From: Bacillota bacterium
GTDB lineage: Bacteria > Bacillota > Clostridia > Peptostreptococcales > Anaerovoracaceae
Direction: 5' to 3'
DNA: 5,289 nucleotides
NCBI GenBank assembly: GCA_029266295.1
Contig: JAQSXD010000300.1
Coordinates: 1-5,289, forward strand
In this document: positions 1 to 5,116 of the stretch, piece by piece
How the letters are laid out: the number at the start of each line of letters is the position of its first letter
Numbering within the stretch: position 1 is the stretch's first letter
Notes under the pieces: generated by a model
The model's input: the letters and a program-made list of their open reading frames with translations, nothing else
Told to the model about the DNA's origin: nothing
The model's database searches: none
Program-made: the position numbers and the translations under genes

Positions 1-38
1 ATTGCGATGAGGTTTTGATGGAGATGGAAATCAAATAA
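1..38 (+). CDS. possible 3' end of an upstream gene (partial)
   Basis: In the third forward frame the sequence reads without a stop from the left edge to TAA at 36-38, giving the tail CDEVLMEMEIK. The other two forward frames stop earlier, at 8-10 and 16-18. The TAA lies 5 bases before a strong terminator hairpin, where the last codon of a plus-strand gene would be expected. Only 11 codons are visible, so the product cannot be identified. The reading frame is chosen only by its closeness to the terminator, and the true gene could end in another frame or lie on neither strand here. Confidence 0.3.
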   Translation, partial: CDEVLMEMEIK

Positions 39-43
39 AAGCG

Positions 44-92
44 GAGACCTCCGAAAGACGGCTTTAGGCTGCCTTTTCGAAGGTCTCTTTTT
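44..92. terminator. bidirectional intrinsic terminator
   Basis: An inverted repeat pairs GAGACCT (44-50) with AGGTCTC (81-87). The stem continues inward through a wobble and the CGAAA/TTTCG pairing, with a GC-rich but imperfect upper part around an apical loop near 62-69. On the plus strand it is followed by TTTTT (88-92). On the minus strand the exit is CGCTTTTATTT, also U-rich. It therefore suits both the possible gene entering from the left and the nitroreductase gene ending at 120. The structure is read by eye and no folding energy was computed. Confidence 0.75.
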
Positions 93-120
93 CCCGTAAT
101 TCGAAGGTCTTTTTTCCCGT
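76..120. repeat. tandem direct repeat of a terminator arm (22 and 21 bp)
   Basis: The segment 76-97 (TTCGAAGGTCTC, then TTTTT, then CCCGT) is repeated at 100-120 with a single base missing, the C before the T run. The copies are separated by AA. The first copy is the distal arm and T tract of the terminator at 44-92. The second abuts the stop codon of the nitroreductase gene (120-122). Either copy could pair with the proximal arm at 44-50, so the duplication offers two alternative hairpins, the second with its own T6 tract. Confidence 0.8.
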
Positions 121-653
121 TATTTGATATACTCAATATTGACCTTAGAGACTGTTAAATCCCGCTCTTTCAGCGGCTGGGCAGTTGCTCCCAGCGCAAT
201 GGCTGAGGCAGGAATAAAATCAGCTGGGATTTTCATATCCTGCTTTAGCTCCGGGTCTGCCCCAAGAGCCATGATGGATCCCATGAGATATACGCTTCCC
301 AGTCCAAGATCCGTGGCAGCCAGCGCCATATTTTCGATCATACAAGCCGCATTGCAGAATCCCACCATCCTCCGGTCAATGCCAGTATCCCTAGCCGACG
401 CAATGATTACCGTGGGCGCACCATATAAGGGGTGCATCTCAGGATTCCCGTAAAATTTCGCCCCTGCAGCATCCAGCTTTTCAAGCAGATCCTTTTTCTG
501 TACGACAGTCAGCATCATATCTTCAAATTTGCCCATCCCTACAGGGGACGCATTTGCCGCCTCCAAAACGGCTTTGAGCTCTGATTCGCTCAGCTGTTCT
601 CCCGTGTATTCCCTGCATGATTGCCTCATGGCAATGGTCTTCATTGTTTCCAT
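120..653 (-). CDS. nitroreductase family flavoprotein
   Basis: This 177-residue protein has the length and pattern of a single-domain nitroreductase. These enzymes bind FMN, usually act as homodimers in the cytosol, and use NAD(P)H to reduce nitro compounds, quinones, flavins or related acceptors. Visible marks are the N-terminal RxSxR phosphate-binding motif (R10-Q-S-C-R14), the ASPVGMGKFED segment (36-45) matching the family's 'SPxxxNxQPW' region, the helix NAACMIENMALAATDLGLGS (101-120) lining the flavin and dimer interface, and ALGATAQP (153-160) near the end. The start is well supported: AAGGAGG lies 7 bases upstream of ATG at 651-653. The physiological substrate cannot be told from sequence. 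The gene may be read alone or by read-through from the ABC operon upstream, and it ends at the terminator at 44-92. The family call is firm. A specific role such as NfsA/NfsB-like or a dehalogenase is not supported. Confidence 0.92.
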   Translation of the reverse strand: METMKTIAMRQSCREYTGEQLSESELKAVLEAANASPVGMGKFEDMMLTVVQKKDLLEKLDAAGAKFYGNPEMHPLYGAPTVIIASARDTGIDRRMVGFCNAACMIENMALAATDLGLGSVYLMGSIMALGADPELKQDMKIPADFIPASAIALGATAQPLKERDLTVSKVNIEYIK

Positions 654-703
654 AAATCATCCTCCTTCTTTTGTTTCACTCCCGATTCGTTAATCAGGAT
701 CAT
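641..703 (-). CDS. possible 20-codon upstream ORF overlapping the nitroreductase start
   Basis: ATG at 701-703 is preceded by GGGAGG (713-718) with a 9-base spacer and opens a frame of 20 codons (MILINESGVK, then QKKEDDLWKQ) ending in TGA at 641-643. Its last 13 bases overlap the start of the nitroreductase gene in another frame, and it runs through that gene's own Shine-Dalgarno site. The sequence shows a good ribosome site and a complete short frame. Translation, and any role in coupling or regulating the downstream gene, is inference. No family is recognised. A chance ORF is a real alternative at this size. Confidence 0.25.
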   Translation of the reverse strand: MILINESGVKQKKEDDLWKQ

Positions 704-723
704 ATGCCGTATCCTCCCGTGTT

Positions 724-737
724 CGTGATGCCTCACG
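724..737 (-). promoter_or_regulatory. small hairpin in the nitroreductase leader
   Basis: CGTGA (724-728) and TCACG (733-737) form a 5-bp stem with a 4-base loop, extendable by two A-T pairs across a one-base bulge. It lies just upstream of the ribosome site of the possible upstream ORF at 641-703 and has no T run after it. It may be a leader structure or a protein site, or it may be chance. Confidence 0.2.
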
Positions 738-759
738 GAATGAATCAGCGTTTTCCTAT

Positions 760-788
760 AATTTATATCCTTATAATGGATAAGCCAA
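760..788 (-). promoter_or_regulatory. candidate promoter for the nitroreductase gene
   Basis: On the minus strand, TTGGCT (783-788) is followed after 17 bases by TAAATT (760-765), each matching four of six sigma-70/SigA consensus bases. An alternative -10, TATAAA (762-767), is a better hexamer but with only a 15-base spacer. The region is very AT-rich. The -35 overlaps the hairpin at the end of the permease gene. The call is weak, and read-through from the ABC operon is the alternative. Confidence 0.25.
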
Positions 789-809
789 ACCGTTTTTATT
801 TAACGGTTT
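787..809 (-). terminator. weak terminator-like hairpin at the end of the ABC operon
   Basis: AAACCGTT and AACGGTTT form a perfect 8-bp inverted repeat around a 7-base loop, and it overlaps the last codons and stop codon (796-798) of the permease gene. On the minus strand the exit sequence GGCTTATCC has no proper U tract. It may therefore be an inefficient terminator or a 3' stabilising stem, and some transcripts may continue into the nitroreductase gene. Confidence 0.35.
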
Positions 810-2388
810 TCATTACCGGTATATCGCACCGGTGAAGTACACCCTTTGAAAGCCAAAAGCATCCCATTCCTGCTCCCCATTCCCACAGAGCTAGAACTGT
901 CAGTCCCAGCAAGACACCTATGCCCTCGACCATGGTCCCGATCACAATTGCCGCGGCCAAACCAGGCAGCATAATCAAAAACACTGCTATCATGTAGAGA
1001 AAAACCATCAGCCCATTGCTGATATCCGCTCCGGTCCACCGCAGAGACAAATAATTGATTCCCAGCAGCAGAAACGAGAACAGAACATAAACCGCTGCGG
1101 ACGCCAGCGTCATAACGAAAGATGCCTTTAGGATCAGTCCTGCAGCAAGAAAAATCACAATACTCTCCGTCAATACCTTAAATGCGATTTCGAAATTGCT
1201 CCACAGAATCTTTCGAAAGGAGCTCTCTGGAATCAGATAGATGTAGTGCATGTAAAGCTCTTTCAGCCCACGTCCTGTACCGATTAAGAAAACCTGCAGC
1301 CACATCAACGTCTGAAGCAGTACCAAGATCCCGTTGCCTCCGCTTTTGCGAACGAATAGTGACATCAGGATTGCACCGCACACCGTAAAAATGGAGGACA
1401 TTCCCCAGAACCCAAGGGTGCCTGCCCGAAATGCTTCCCTCCAATGCTTATAAAAGATTGTGTTTGCGCCAAGTCCCCCAATGCCCATTCCTGCAATTTT
1501 TACCTTTTTCCCAGAACGCGCTTCTGCATTGATTTGACCTTCTGACAGCCCCCGCTTTTTCTCAAAGGTGGTCTCCGTTGCAACCAGGACGTCCTCATAA
1601 TAGTCCGGATTGCTGAAAGCAATGTATAGAATCAGGAGCGCTCCCGTGATTAAGATGAGACCGAAAAACATCAGCCCGGTACCAGTATTCCCCGAAATGA
1701 TCGAAACAACTCCCTCTGCCGCCCAGCCCACCACTGGCGTCCATGATGCAACCGGTGCCTTTAATGTATTTTCCGCCGCCAAGAGGGGATCTCCTGTTCT
1801 GACAAGCGCTACCGCCAGAGAAACAGCCAACGGCAATAATACAATAGAAGTAAGAATGCGAACCTTTCGTTTCCGCTTGGGCTTGCCGTTAGACAGGCTG
1901 TAAATTAAGAGCGAGACAATTTGAAGCAGGCTGACGGCCAGAACAAATGCAAGCAGCACAAGAAACACTGCCCAGAAACCAACGCCAAAATTGGAACTTA
2001 ATGAGTTGCTCTGAAACAAGATAAAAAATCCCGCCAACAACGCCATTTTTGCCATTCGCAGAATTCCATACATCAAGATCTTACGGGAACTGACGGGAGA
2101 TACAAACAGCAGATTCACATCGTTCATATCAAATATGACGTCACCGTTGGAAAGCCCCTTCTGTACTGAGATCACTGCAAAGATGAGAAGCAGCAGCATC
2201 AAAGCTCCCTTGAGCCACACAATATCTGCGATAGCGTCCCCACTCTTTTGGGTGAACAGCGTCAAAACGAACAGGCCGATCAAAAGCGAGACCAAAAACA
2301 GCCAGAGAACGAGTTTTGCAGGCTTTCTCAGGAGTTCAAGAAAACTGTTTATTCCACTTCGCACCAAAAGAAAAATCAGGCTGTTCAC
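796..2388 (-). CDS. ABC transporter permease, putative ABC exporter family
   Basis: This 530-residue polytopic membrane protein has about 12 hydrophobic segments, near residues 27-46, 58-75, 104-125, 137-164, 178-196, 238-257, 326-346, 354-372, 402-420, 424-446, 460-482 and 486-513. A long charged cytoplasmic loop (about 260-325) separates two halves of six. The segments NLLFVSPVSSRKIL (92-105) and YIYLIPESSFRKILW (382-396) resemble the paired 'LF.aP.s.r.iL' and 'LIP.s.f.K.L' motifs I associate with the 'putative ABC exporter' permeases of Firmicutes (YthQ-like). It should pair with the ATPase encoded immediately upstream to form an exporter, whose substrate is unknown. The start is GTG at 2386-2388, which overlaps the ATPase stop as GTGA. 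AAGGGGG lies about 8 bases upstream, so translation is probably coupled. No substrate-binding protein is present, which fits export rather than import. Confidence 0.88.
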   Translation of the reverse strand: MNSLIFLLVRSGINSFLELLRKPAKLVLWLFLVSLLIGLFVLTLFTQKSGDAIADIVWLKGALMLLLLIFAVISVQKGLSNGDVIFDMNDVNLLFVSPVSSRKILMYGILRMAKMALLAGFFILFQSNSLSSNFGVGFWAVFLVLLAFVLAVSLLQIVSLLIYSLSNGKPKRKRKVRILTSIVLLPLAVSLAVALVRTGDPLLAAENTLKAPVASWTPVVGWAAEGVVSIISGNTGTGLMFFGLILITGALLILYIAFSNPDYYEDVLVATETTFEKKRGLSEGQINAEARSGKKVKIAGMGIGGLGANTIFYKHWREAFRAGTLGFWGMSSIFTVCGAILMSLFVRKSGGNGILVLLQTLMWLQVFLIGTGRGLKELYMHYIYLIPESSFRKILWSNFEIAFKVLTESIVIFLAAGLILKASFVMTLASAAVYVLFSFLLLGINYLSLRWTGADISNGLMVFLYMIAVFLIMLPGLAAAIVIGTMVEGIGVLLGLTVLALWEWGAGMGCFWLSKGVLHRCDIPVMKTVK

Positions 2389-3098
2389 AGTATCGCCCCC
2401 TTCTCTTTTCCTTCGGTGATGGAGAAGTAAAGATCGGCAAGACTCTGATCTGCCCCAATATCCGCACGCCTGCAGACACGTTCTATCCGCCCACTGACCA
2501 TGATGTAGGTCACATCCCAGTTTTCTTCCATGCTCTCGATCATATGGGTACTGACAAGGAGGGCGCAGCCGCTGTCTCTAAGCTCAGCGATTACCCCTTT
2601 CAACTCCCTGATTCCATGGGGGTCAAGACCCACAAGTGGCTCATCAAAGATAACAGCCTGCGGCTGAGGAAGCAGCGCACAGCAAACGCTCACCTTCTGC
2701 TGCATTCCTTTGGAAAGCTCCTTGCCGAGCTTTTTCTTTTTATCATCAAGCTCGAATCTGGCAAGCAGTTCCTCTGCTCTTTTCTCCCAGTGGTCAAGCC
2801 GGTAAGCCTTTGCGATAAATTCCAGGTGCTCAGCAACAGTCAACATCGGATAGAGGACCGGAAATTCGGGAACATAGCCCAAAAGGCGTTTTGCTTCCAC
2901 CGTATGGTTCGCATGTCTTCCAATCTTAATTTCCCCTTGAAAACGCAGCAGCCCGCAAACAGACTTGATCAGCGTTGATTTCCCTGCGCCGTTGGGCCCC
3001 AGAAGTATGGCCAACTCCCCCTTGTCCACCGATAGTGTAAGACTATCATTGGCCGTAAATTTACCGTATTTTTTCGTCATATCAAGTACATCAATCAT
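2385..3098 (-). CDS. ABC transporter ATP-binding protein
   Basis: A complete 237-residue nucleotide-binding domain that should power the permease encoded next to it. Visible motifs are Walker A GPNGAGKST (34-42), a Q-loop region GYVPE (75-79) with Glu in place of the usual Gln, signature LSKGM (128-132), Walker B VIFDEP (149-154), D-loop GLDP (157-160) and the switch His in STHM (H185). Glu at the Q-loop and LSKGM in place of LSGGQ are, from memory, common in this exporter ATPase group and do not suggest inactivity. ATG at 3096-3098 has AGGGGG 7 bases upstream. The last codons overlap the permease GTG by 4 bases. No regulator gene is adjacent. Cytosolic face of the membrane; the substrate is unknown. 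Confidence 0.95.
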   Translation of the reverse strand: MIDVLDMTKKYGKFTANDSLTLSVDKGELAILLGPNGAGKSTLIKSVCGLLRFQGEIKIGRHANHTVEAKRLLGYVPEFPVLYPMLTVAEHLEFIAKAYRLDHWEKRAEELLARFELDDKKKKLGKELSKGMQQKVSVCCALLPQPQAVIFDEPLVGLDPHGIRELKGVIAELRDSGCALLVSTHMIESMEENWDVTYIMVSGRIERVCRRADIGADQSLADLYFSITEGKEKGAIL

Positions 3099-3179
3099 AA
3101 GCTTTCCCCCTGATTCCCTTCTGAATTTTTTCTATTTTTTTAAGTAGTATACCCCGCTCACGCGGTTACGATTTCATCT

Positions 3180-3208
3180 ATTATACACCACTGAGCGCGA
3201 GAATTCCA
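3180..3208 (-). promoter_or_regulatory. promoter candidate for the ABC operon
   Basis: On the minus strand a perfect TATAAT -10 box lies at 3180-3185. Seventeen bases upstream is a poor -35, TGGAAT (3203-3208), matching three of six consensus bases. The predicted start is near 3173, giving a leader of about 75 bases. That leader includes a 4-bp GC stem with a GNRA-type loop (CCGC-GTGA-GCGG, 3154-3165) and an A-rich stretch before the ribosome site. The weak -35 beside a perfect -10 leaves room for an activator. Confidence 0.5.
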
Positions 3209-3220
3209 TATCATGGCAAT
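3203..3220. promoter_or_regulatory. imperfect dyad between divergent promoters, possible operator
   Basis: CCAT (3206-3209) and ATGG (3213-3216) are inverted around ATC, and the symmetry extends outward to ATT and AAT with one unpaired base. The dyad covers the predicted -35 of the ABC promoter and ends just before the predicted -35 of the plus-strand ligase promoter. A regulator bound here could affect both units. The symmetry is short and may be chance. Confidence 0.2.
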
Positions 3221-3221
3221 A

Positions 3222-3250
3222 TTGAACTTTTGACACTTCCATGCTACACT
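3222..3250 (+). promoter_or_regulatory. promoter candidate for the ligase gene
   Basis: TTGAAC (3222-3227) and TACACT (3245-3250) are spaced by 17 bases, and the -10 is preceded by TGC, an extended -10 element. The start would be near 3257, leaving about 70 bases of leader that contain the hairpin at 3268-3285. A second, perfect -35-like TTGACA occurs at 3230-3235, but no matching -10 lies at 16-18 bases. The nearest, TACGAT, is 22 bases away. Confidence 0.45.
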
Positions 3251-3267
3251 CATCTCATACGATAAAA

Positions 3268-3285
3268 AAGTGGCTGACGCCACTT
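3268..3285. terminator. perfect terminator-like hairpin in the ligase leader
   Basis: AAGTGGC (3268-3274) and GCCACTT (3279-3285) form a perfect 7-bp stem with a TGAC loop. Read on the minus strand it ends in TTTTTT (from the A run 3264-3269), a classic intrinsic terminator. On the plus strand the exit is CTTTCT, which is less U-rich. It sits between the ligase promoter candidate and its ribosome site. It could stop antisense transcripts before they reach the ABC operon, or act as a partial attenuator for the ligase. Confidence 0.55.
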
Positions 3286-3328
3286 CTTTCTAAAAATGAT
3301 ATAGGCAGGCTTAAAAAAGGAGCTTCCC

Positions 3329-4330
3329 ATGAACATAAGGCCCACGTTGGATCAATGGATCCGTAATAAAATAAATGGTTCAGAACCCCTGGGTTCGGGG
3401 GAAATACAGGCTTATCAGCTGAAAATGATCAATAAGACACTGGAGCATGCCTGCAGAAACAGCCTTCATTACCGCATTCGAATTGGTGATCGTCAGCTGT
3501 CATCGCTGGATCAAATGAACGAACTGCCCTTTACGATGCCCGGCGATCTGCAGGCTGACCCCTACAGCATGCTTTGTGTCCATCCCAACGAGATCGCACG
3601 AATTGTCACTTTAAATACCAGCGGGAGCACCGGCCCGTCCAAGCGAGTCTTTTTTACGGAAGATGACCTTGAGCTATGCCGAGATTTTTTCCACTATGGA
3701 ATGCAGTGTCTCGTAAATGAAACAGACACCGTCGGCATCCTCTTCCCTCACGAAACACCCGCATCTGTAGGAGACCAACTGATCAAAGGCTTAGCACGTT
3801 TTGGGTGCGCTGCCATACCCCTCTATTCGCTGTCCCTTGAAGACATTGTTTTAGGGATCCAAAAGCATCAAATTACTTCCCTAGCCGGAATGCCGTGTCA
3901 GGTAGCTCTTCTGGCAGAACAGTTCCCCCAATGCTCTTCCGTGAAAACTGTACTGCTCAGTGCGGATTTTGTCTCAGACAAGGTAAGGCAAACCATTATG
4001 CAAGCATGGGCAGCAGAAGTATTTGAACACTACGGAATGACCGAAATGGGCCTGGGTTGCGGGGTAAGCTGCGAGCATCAGCAAGGATACCATGTACGGG
4101 AAGCTGACCTCTATCTGGAAATTGTCGATCCAAGATCCGGGCAGGCTTTGCCTGACGGTGAATGGGGTGAAATCGTATTTACCTCCCTCACCAGAGTCGG
4201 CATGCCTTTTATCCGCTACCGCACCGGGGACATCAGCCGCTGGAAAACTGAGCAGTGCCCTTGCGGGAGCACGCTAAGGCTGCTGGACTATATCAAGGAC
4301 AGAAACGTAAAAAAAGGCCAGAGATTCTGA
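3329..4330 (+). CDS. AMP-dependent ligase, PaaK-like (phenylacetate-CoA ligase superfamily), short form
   Basis: This 333-residue protein belongs to the adenylate-forming enzymes, which activate a carboxylic acid with ATP and usually pass it to CoA. Visible motifs are the phosphate-binding loop TSGSTGPSK (97-105), the adenine-site motif HYGMTE (234-239) and the ribose-binding RYRTGD (296-301). LPFTMPGDL (66-74) matches the N-terminal region of PaaK-like enzymes. Cysteines C244, C248, C310 and C312 (the last two in CPCG) resemble the metal-site cysteines of that group. The whole resembles what I recall as the DVU_1553 family of AMP-dependent CoA ligases. The start is ATG with GGAG 6 bases upstream. 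Phenylacetate-CoA ligases run to about 430 residues, but here the protein stops soon after the CPCG motif. The mobile C-terminal lid domain, which contributes to thioester formation, is essentially missing, and the last codons (KKGQRF) lie in the terminator stem. It stands alone between unrelated units, so the substrate is unknown. It may be a natural short form, or it may be truncated and altered in activity. Confidence 0.82.
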   Translation: MNIRPTLDQWIRNKINGSEPLGSGEIQAYQLKMINKTLEHACRNSLHYRIRIGDRQLSSLDQMNELPFTMPGDLQADPYSMLCVHPNEIARIVTLNTSGSTGPSKRVFFTEDDLELCRDFFHYGMQCLVNETDTVGILFPHETPASVGDQLIKGLARFGCAAIPLYSLSLEDIVLGIQKHQITSLAGMPCQVALLAEQFPQCSSVKTVLLSADFVSDKVRQTIMQAWAAEVFEHYGMTEMGLGCGVSCEHQQGYHVREADLYLEIVDPRSGQALPDGEWGEIVFTSLTRVGMPFIRYRTGDISRWKTEQCPCGSTLRLLDYIKDRNVKKGQRF

Positions 4331-4338
4331 CCTTTTTT
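4310..4338. terminator. bidirectional terminator between the convergent ligase and nagB genes
   Basis: Thirteen-base arms (4310-4322 and 4326-4338) pair with one C-A mismatch around a 3-base GAT loop. The stem begins with six A-T pairs, so each strand ends in a run of six T. The ligase stop codon (4328-4330) lies inside the distal arm, and nagB converges from the right with its stop at 4362-4364. This one structure probably ends both transcripts. Confidence 0.87.
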
Positions 4339-4361
4339 AATAATCGATCTATTATTTTATA

Positions 4362-5084
4362 TTATTTGCCCAGCGCTTCCTCGTCAGCTACAACGATCAA
4401 GCGGGGATGCATCTGGAGCACCGATCCCGGAACTTCAGGCGTTACCGGACCATAGAGAACTTTTTGAAGGATATCTGCTTTCTTTGCTCCGCTGGCACAA
4501 AGTACAATGGCTTTTGCCTGCATGATTGCTTTGATTCCCATGGTGATGGCCCTCTTTGGTACGTCTTCTCTAGTGGCAAAATACCGGGAGTTCGCCTCAA
4601 TGGTTCCCTCTTTGAGGTTGATGCAATGGGTCATCTGTTCAAATGCCTCGTCTGGTTCATTGAAACCGATATGTCCATTTTCTCCAATCCCCAGCAGCTG
4701 CATGTCAATCCCGCCCAGCTTTTCAATCAGCCTGTCATATCTGGCACATTCCTCATCTATGTTGTCCGCCATACCGTTTGGCAGATGGCAGTTTTTCTCT
4801 TTCACATTAATATGCCTGAACAAATGGCGGTTCATAAAATAGCGGTAGCTCTGTTCATTGGTTCCGTCAAGTCCTACATACTCGTCCAGATTAATCGTCG
4901 AAGCAGAAGAGAAATCAATATCCCCCTTTCGATACCACTCCACAAGCTGCTCATAGATGCCTTCCGCTGTACCGCCTGTAGCAAGTCCCAATACACTGTT
5001 TTCCTTTAGAATCACCTGTGCCGATAAAAAATTGGCGGCCTTGCGGCTCATGTCCTTATAGTCTTTTGCTCTTATTAATTTCAC
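4362..5084 (-). CDS. nagB: glucosamine-6-phosphate deaminase
   Basis: This enzyme converts glucosamine 6-phosphate to fructose 6-phosphate and ammonia, the step that passes amino sugars from GlcNAc or cell-wall recycling into glycolysis. In the 240-residue form, visible motifs are the phosphate loop LGLATGGT (32-39), INLDEY (64-69) with the catalytic Asp, and GIGENGHIGFNEP (132-144) with catalytic His138 and Glu143. Asn136 stands where the E. coli enzyme has Asp141; this is, from memory, usual in Firmicutes. PKRAITMGI and the final LQMHP segment also fit. The length matches the short, B. subtilis-like form rather than the 266-residue allosteric E. coli enzyme. I chose GTG at 5082-5084 because GGGGG lies 7 bases upstream and the resulting N-terminus, MKLIRAKDY, matches the family. 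An in-frame ATG at 5118-5120 would add 12 residues. It has no ribosome site but overlaps the preceding stop as ATGA. Cytosolic. Confidence 0.95.
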   Translation of the reverse strand: MKLIRAKDYKDMSRKAANFLSAQVILKENSVLGLATGGTAEGIYEQLVEWYRKGDIDFSSASTINLDEYVGLDGTNEQSYRYFMNRHLFRHINVKEKNCHLPNGMADNIDEECARYDRLIEKLGGIDMQLLGIGENGHIGFNEPDEAFEQMTHCINLKEGTIEANSRYFATREDVPKRAITMGIKAIMQAKAIVLCASGAKKADILQKVLYGPVTPEVPGSVLQMHPRLIVVADEEALGK

Positions 5085-5091
5085 TTTCTTT

Positions 5092-5096
5092 CCCCC
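5092..5096 (-). promoter_or_regulatory. ribosome binding site deciding the nagB start
   Basis: GGGGG followed by AAAGAAA and GTG gives a 7-base spacer. The same kind of all-G site occurs before the ABC ATPase (AGGGGG, 7 bases before ATG) and the permease (AAGGGGG before GTG). That supports this GTG as a real start rather than the upstream ATG at 5118-5120, which has no purine-rich site in front of it. Confidence 0.55.
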
Positions 5097-5116
5097 ATTT
5101 TTATTGCTGTTTCTTA

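Noticed and set aside
757..777. Two perfect TATAAT hexamers on the plus strand (757-762 and 772-777)
   Set aside because: Neither has an acceptable -35 at 16-18 bases, and both would fire into the antisense of the permease gene. They are likely by-products of the AT-rich stretch.
815..833. Two ACCGGT palindromes 7 bases apart, able to form a hairpin
   Set aside because: They lie inside the coding sequence of the permease C-terminus, and no T run follows on the minus strand. They are likely chance.
2860..2880. Glu instead of Gln at the ATPase Q-loop (GYVPE)
   Set aside because: This looked like a missing key residue, but GYxPE is, from memory, usual in this exporter ATPase group, and all other motifs are intact.
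2316..2978. Long plus-strand open frame of 220 codons opposite the ABC ATPase gene
   Set aside because: It lies antisense to a gene with all ABC motifs, has no clear ribosome site and shows no recognisable domain. It is a shadow of the coding bias on the other strand.
4640..4690. Asn in place of the catalytic-region Asp of E. coli NagB
   Set aside because: The GENGHIGFNEP form is, from memory, common in short Firmicutes NagB proteins. His and Glu are kept, so inactivation is not implied.
4407..5009. Long plus-strand open frame of 200 codons opposite nagB
   Set aside because: It is antisense to a clearly conserved enzyme gene, its translation has no family pattern, and it starts next to the terminator with no promoter or ribosome site.
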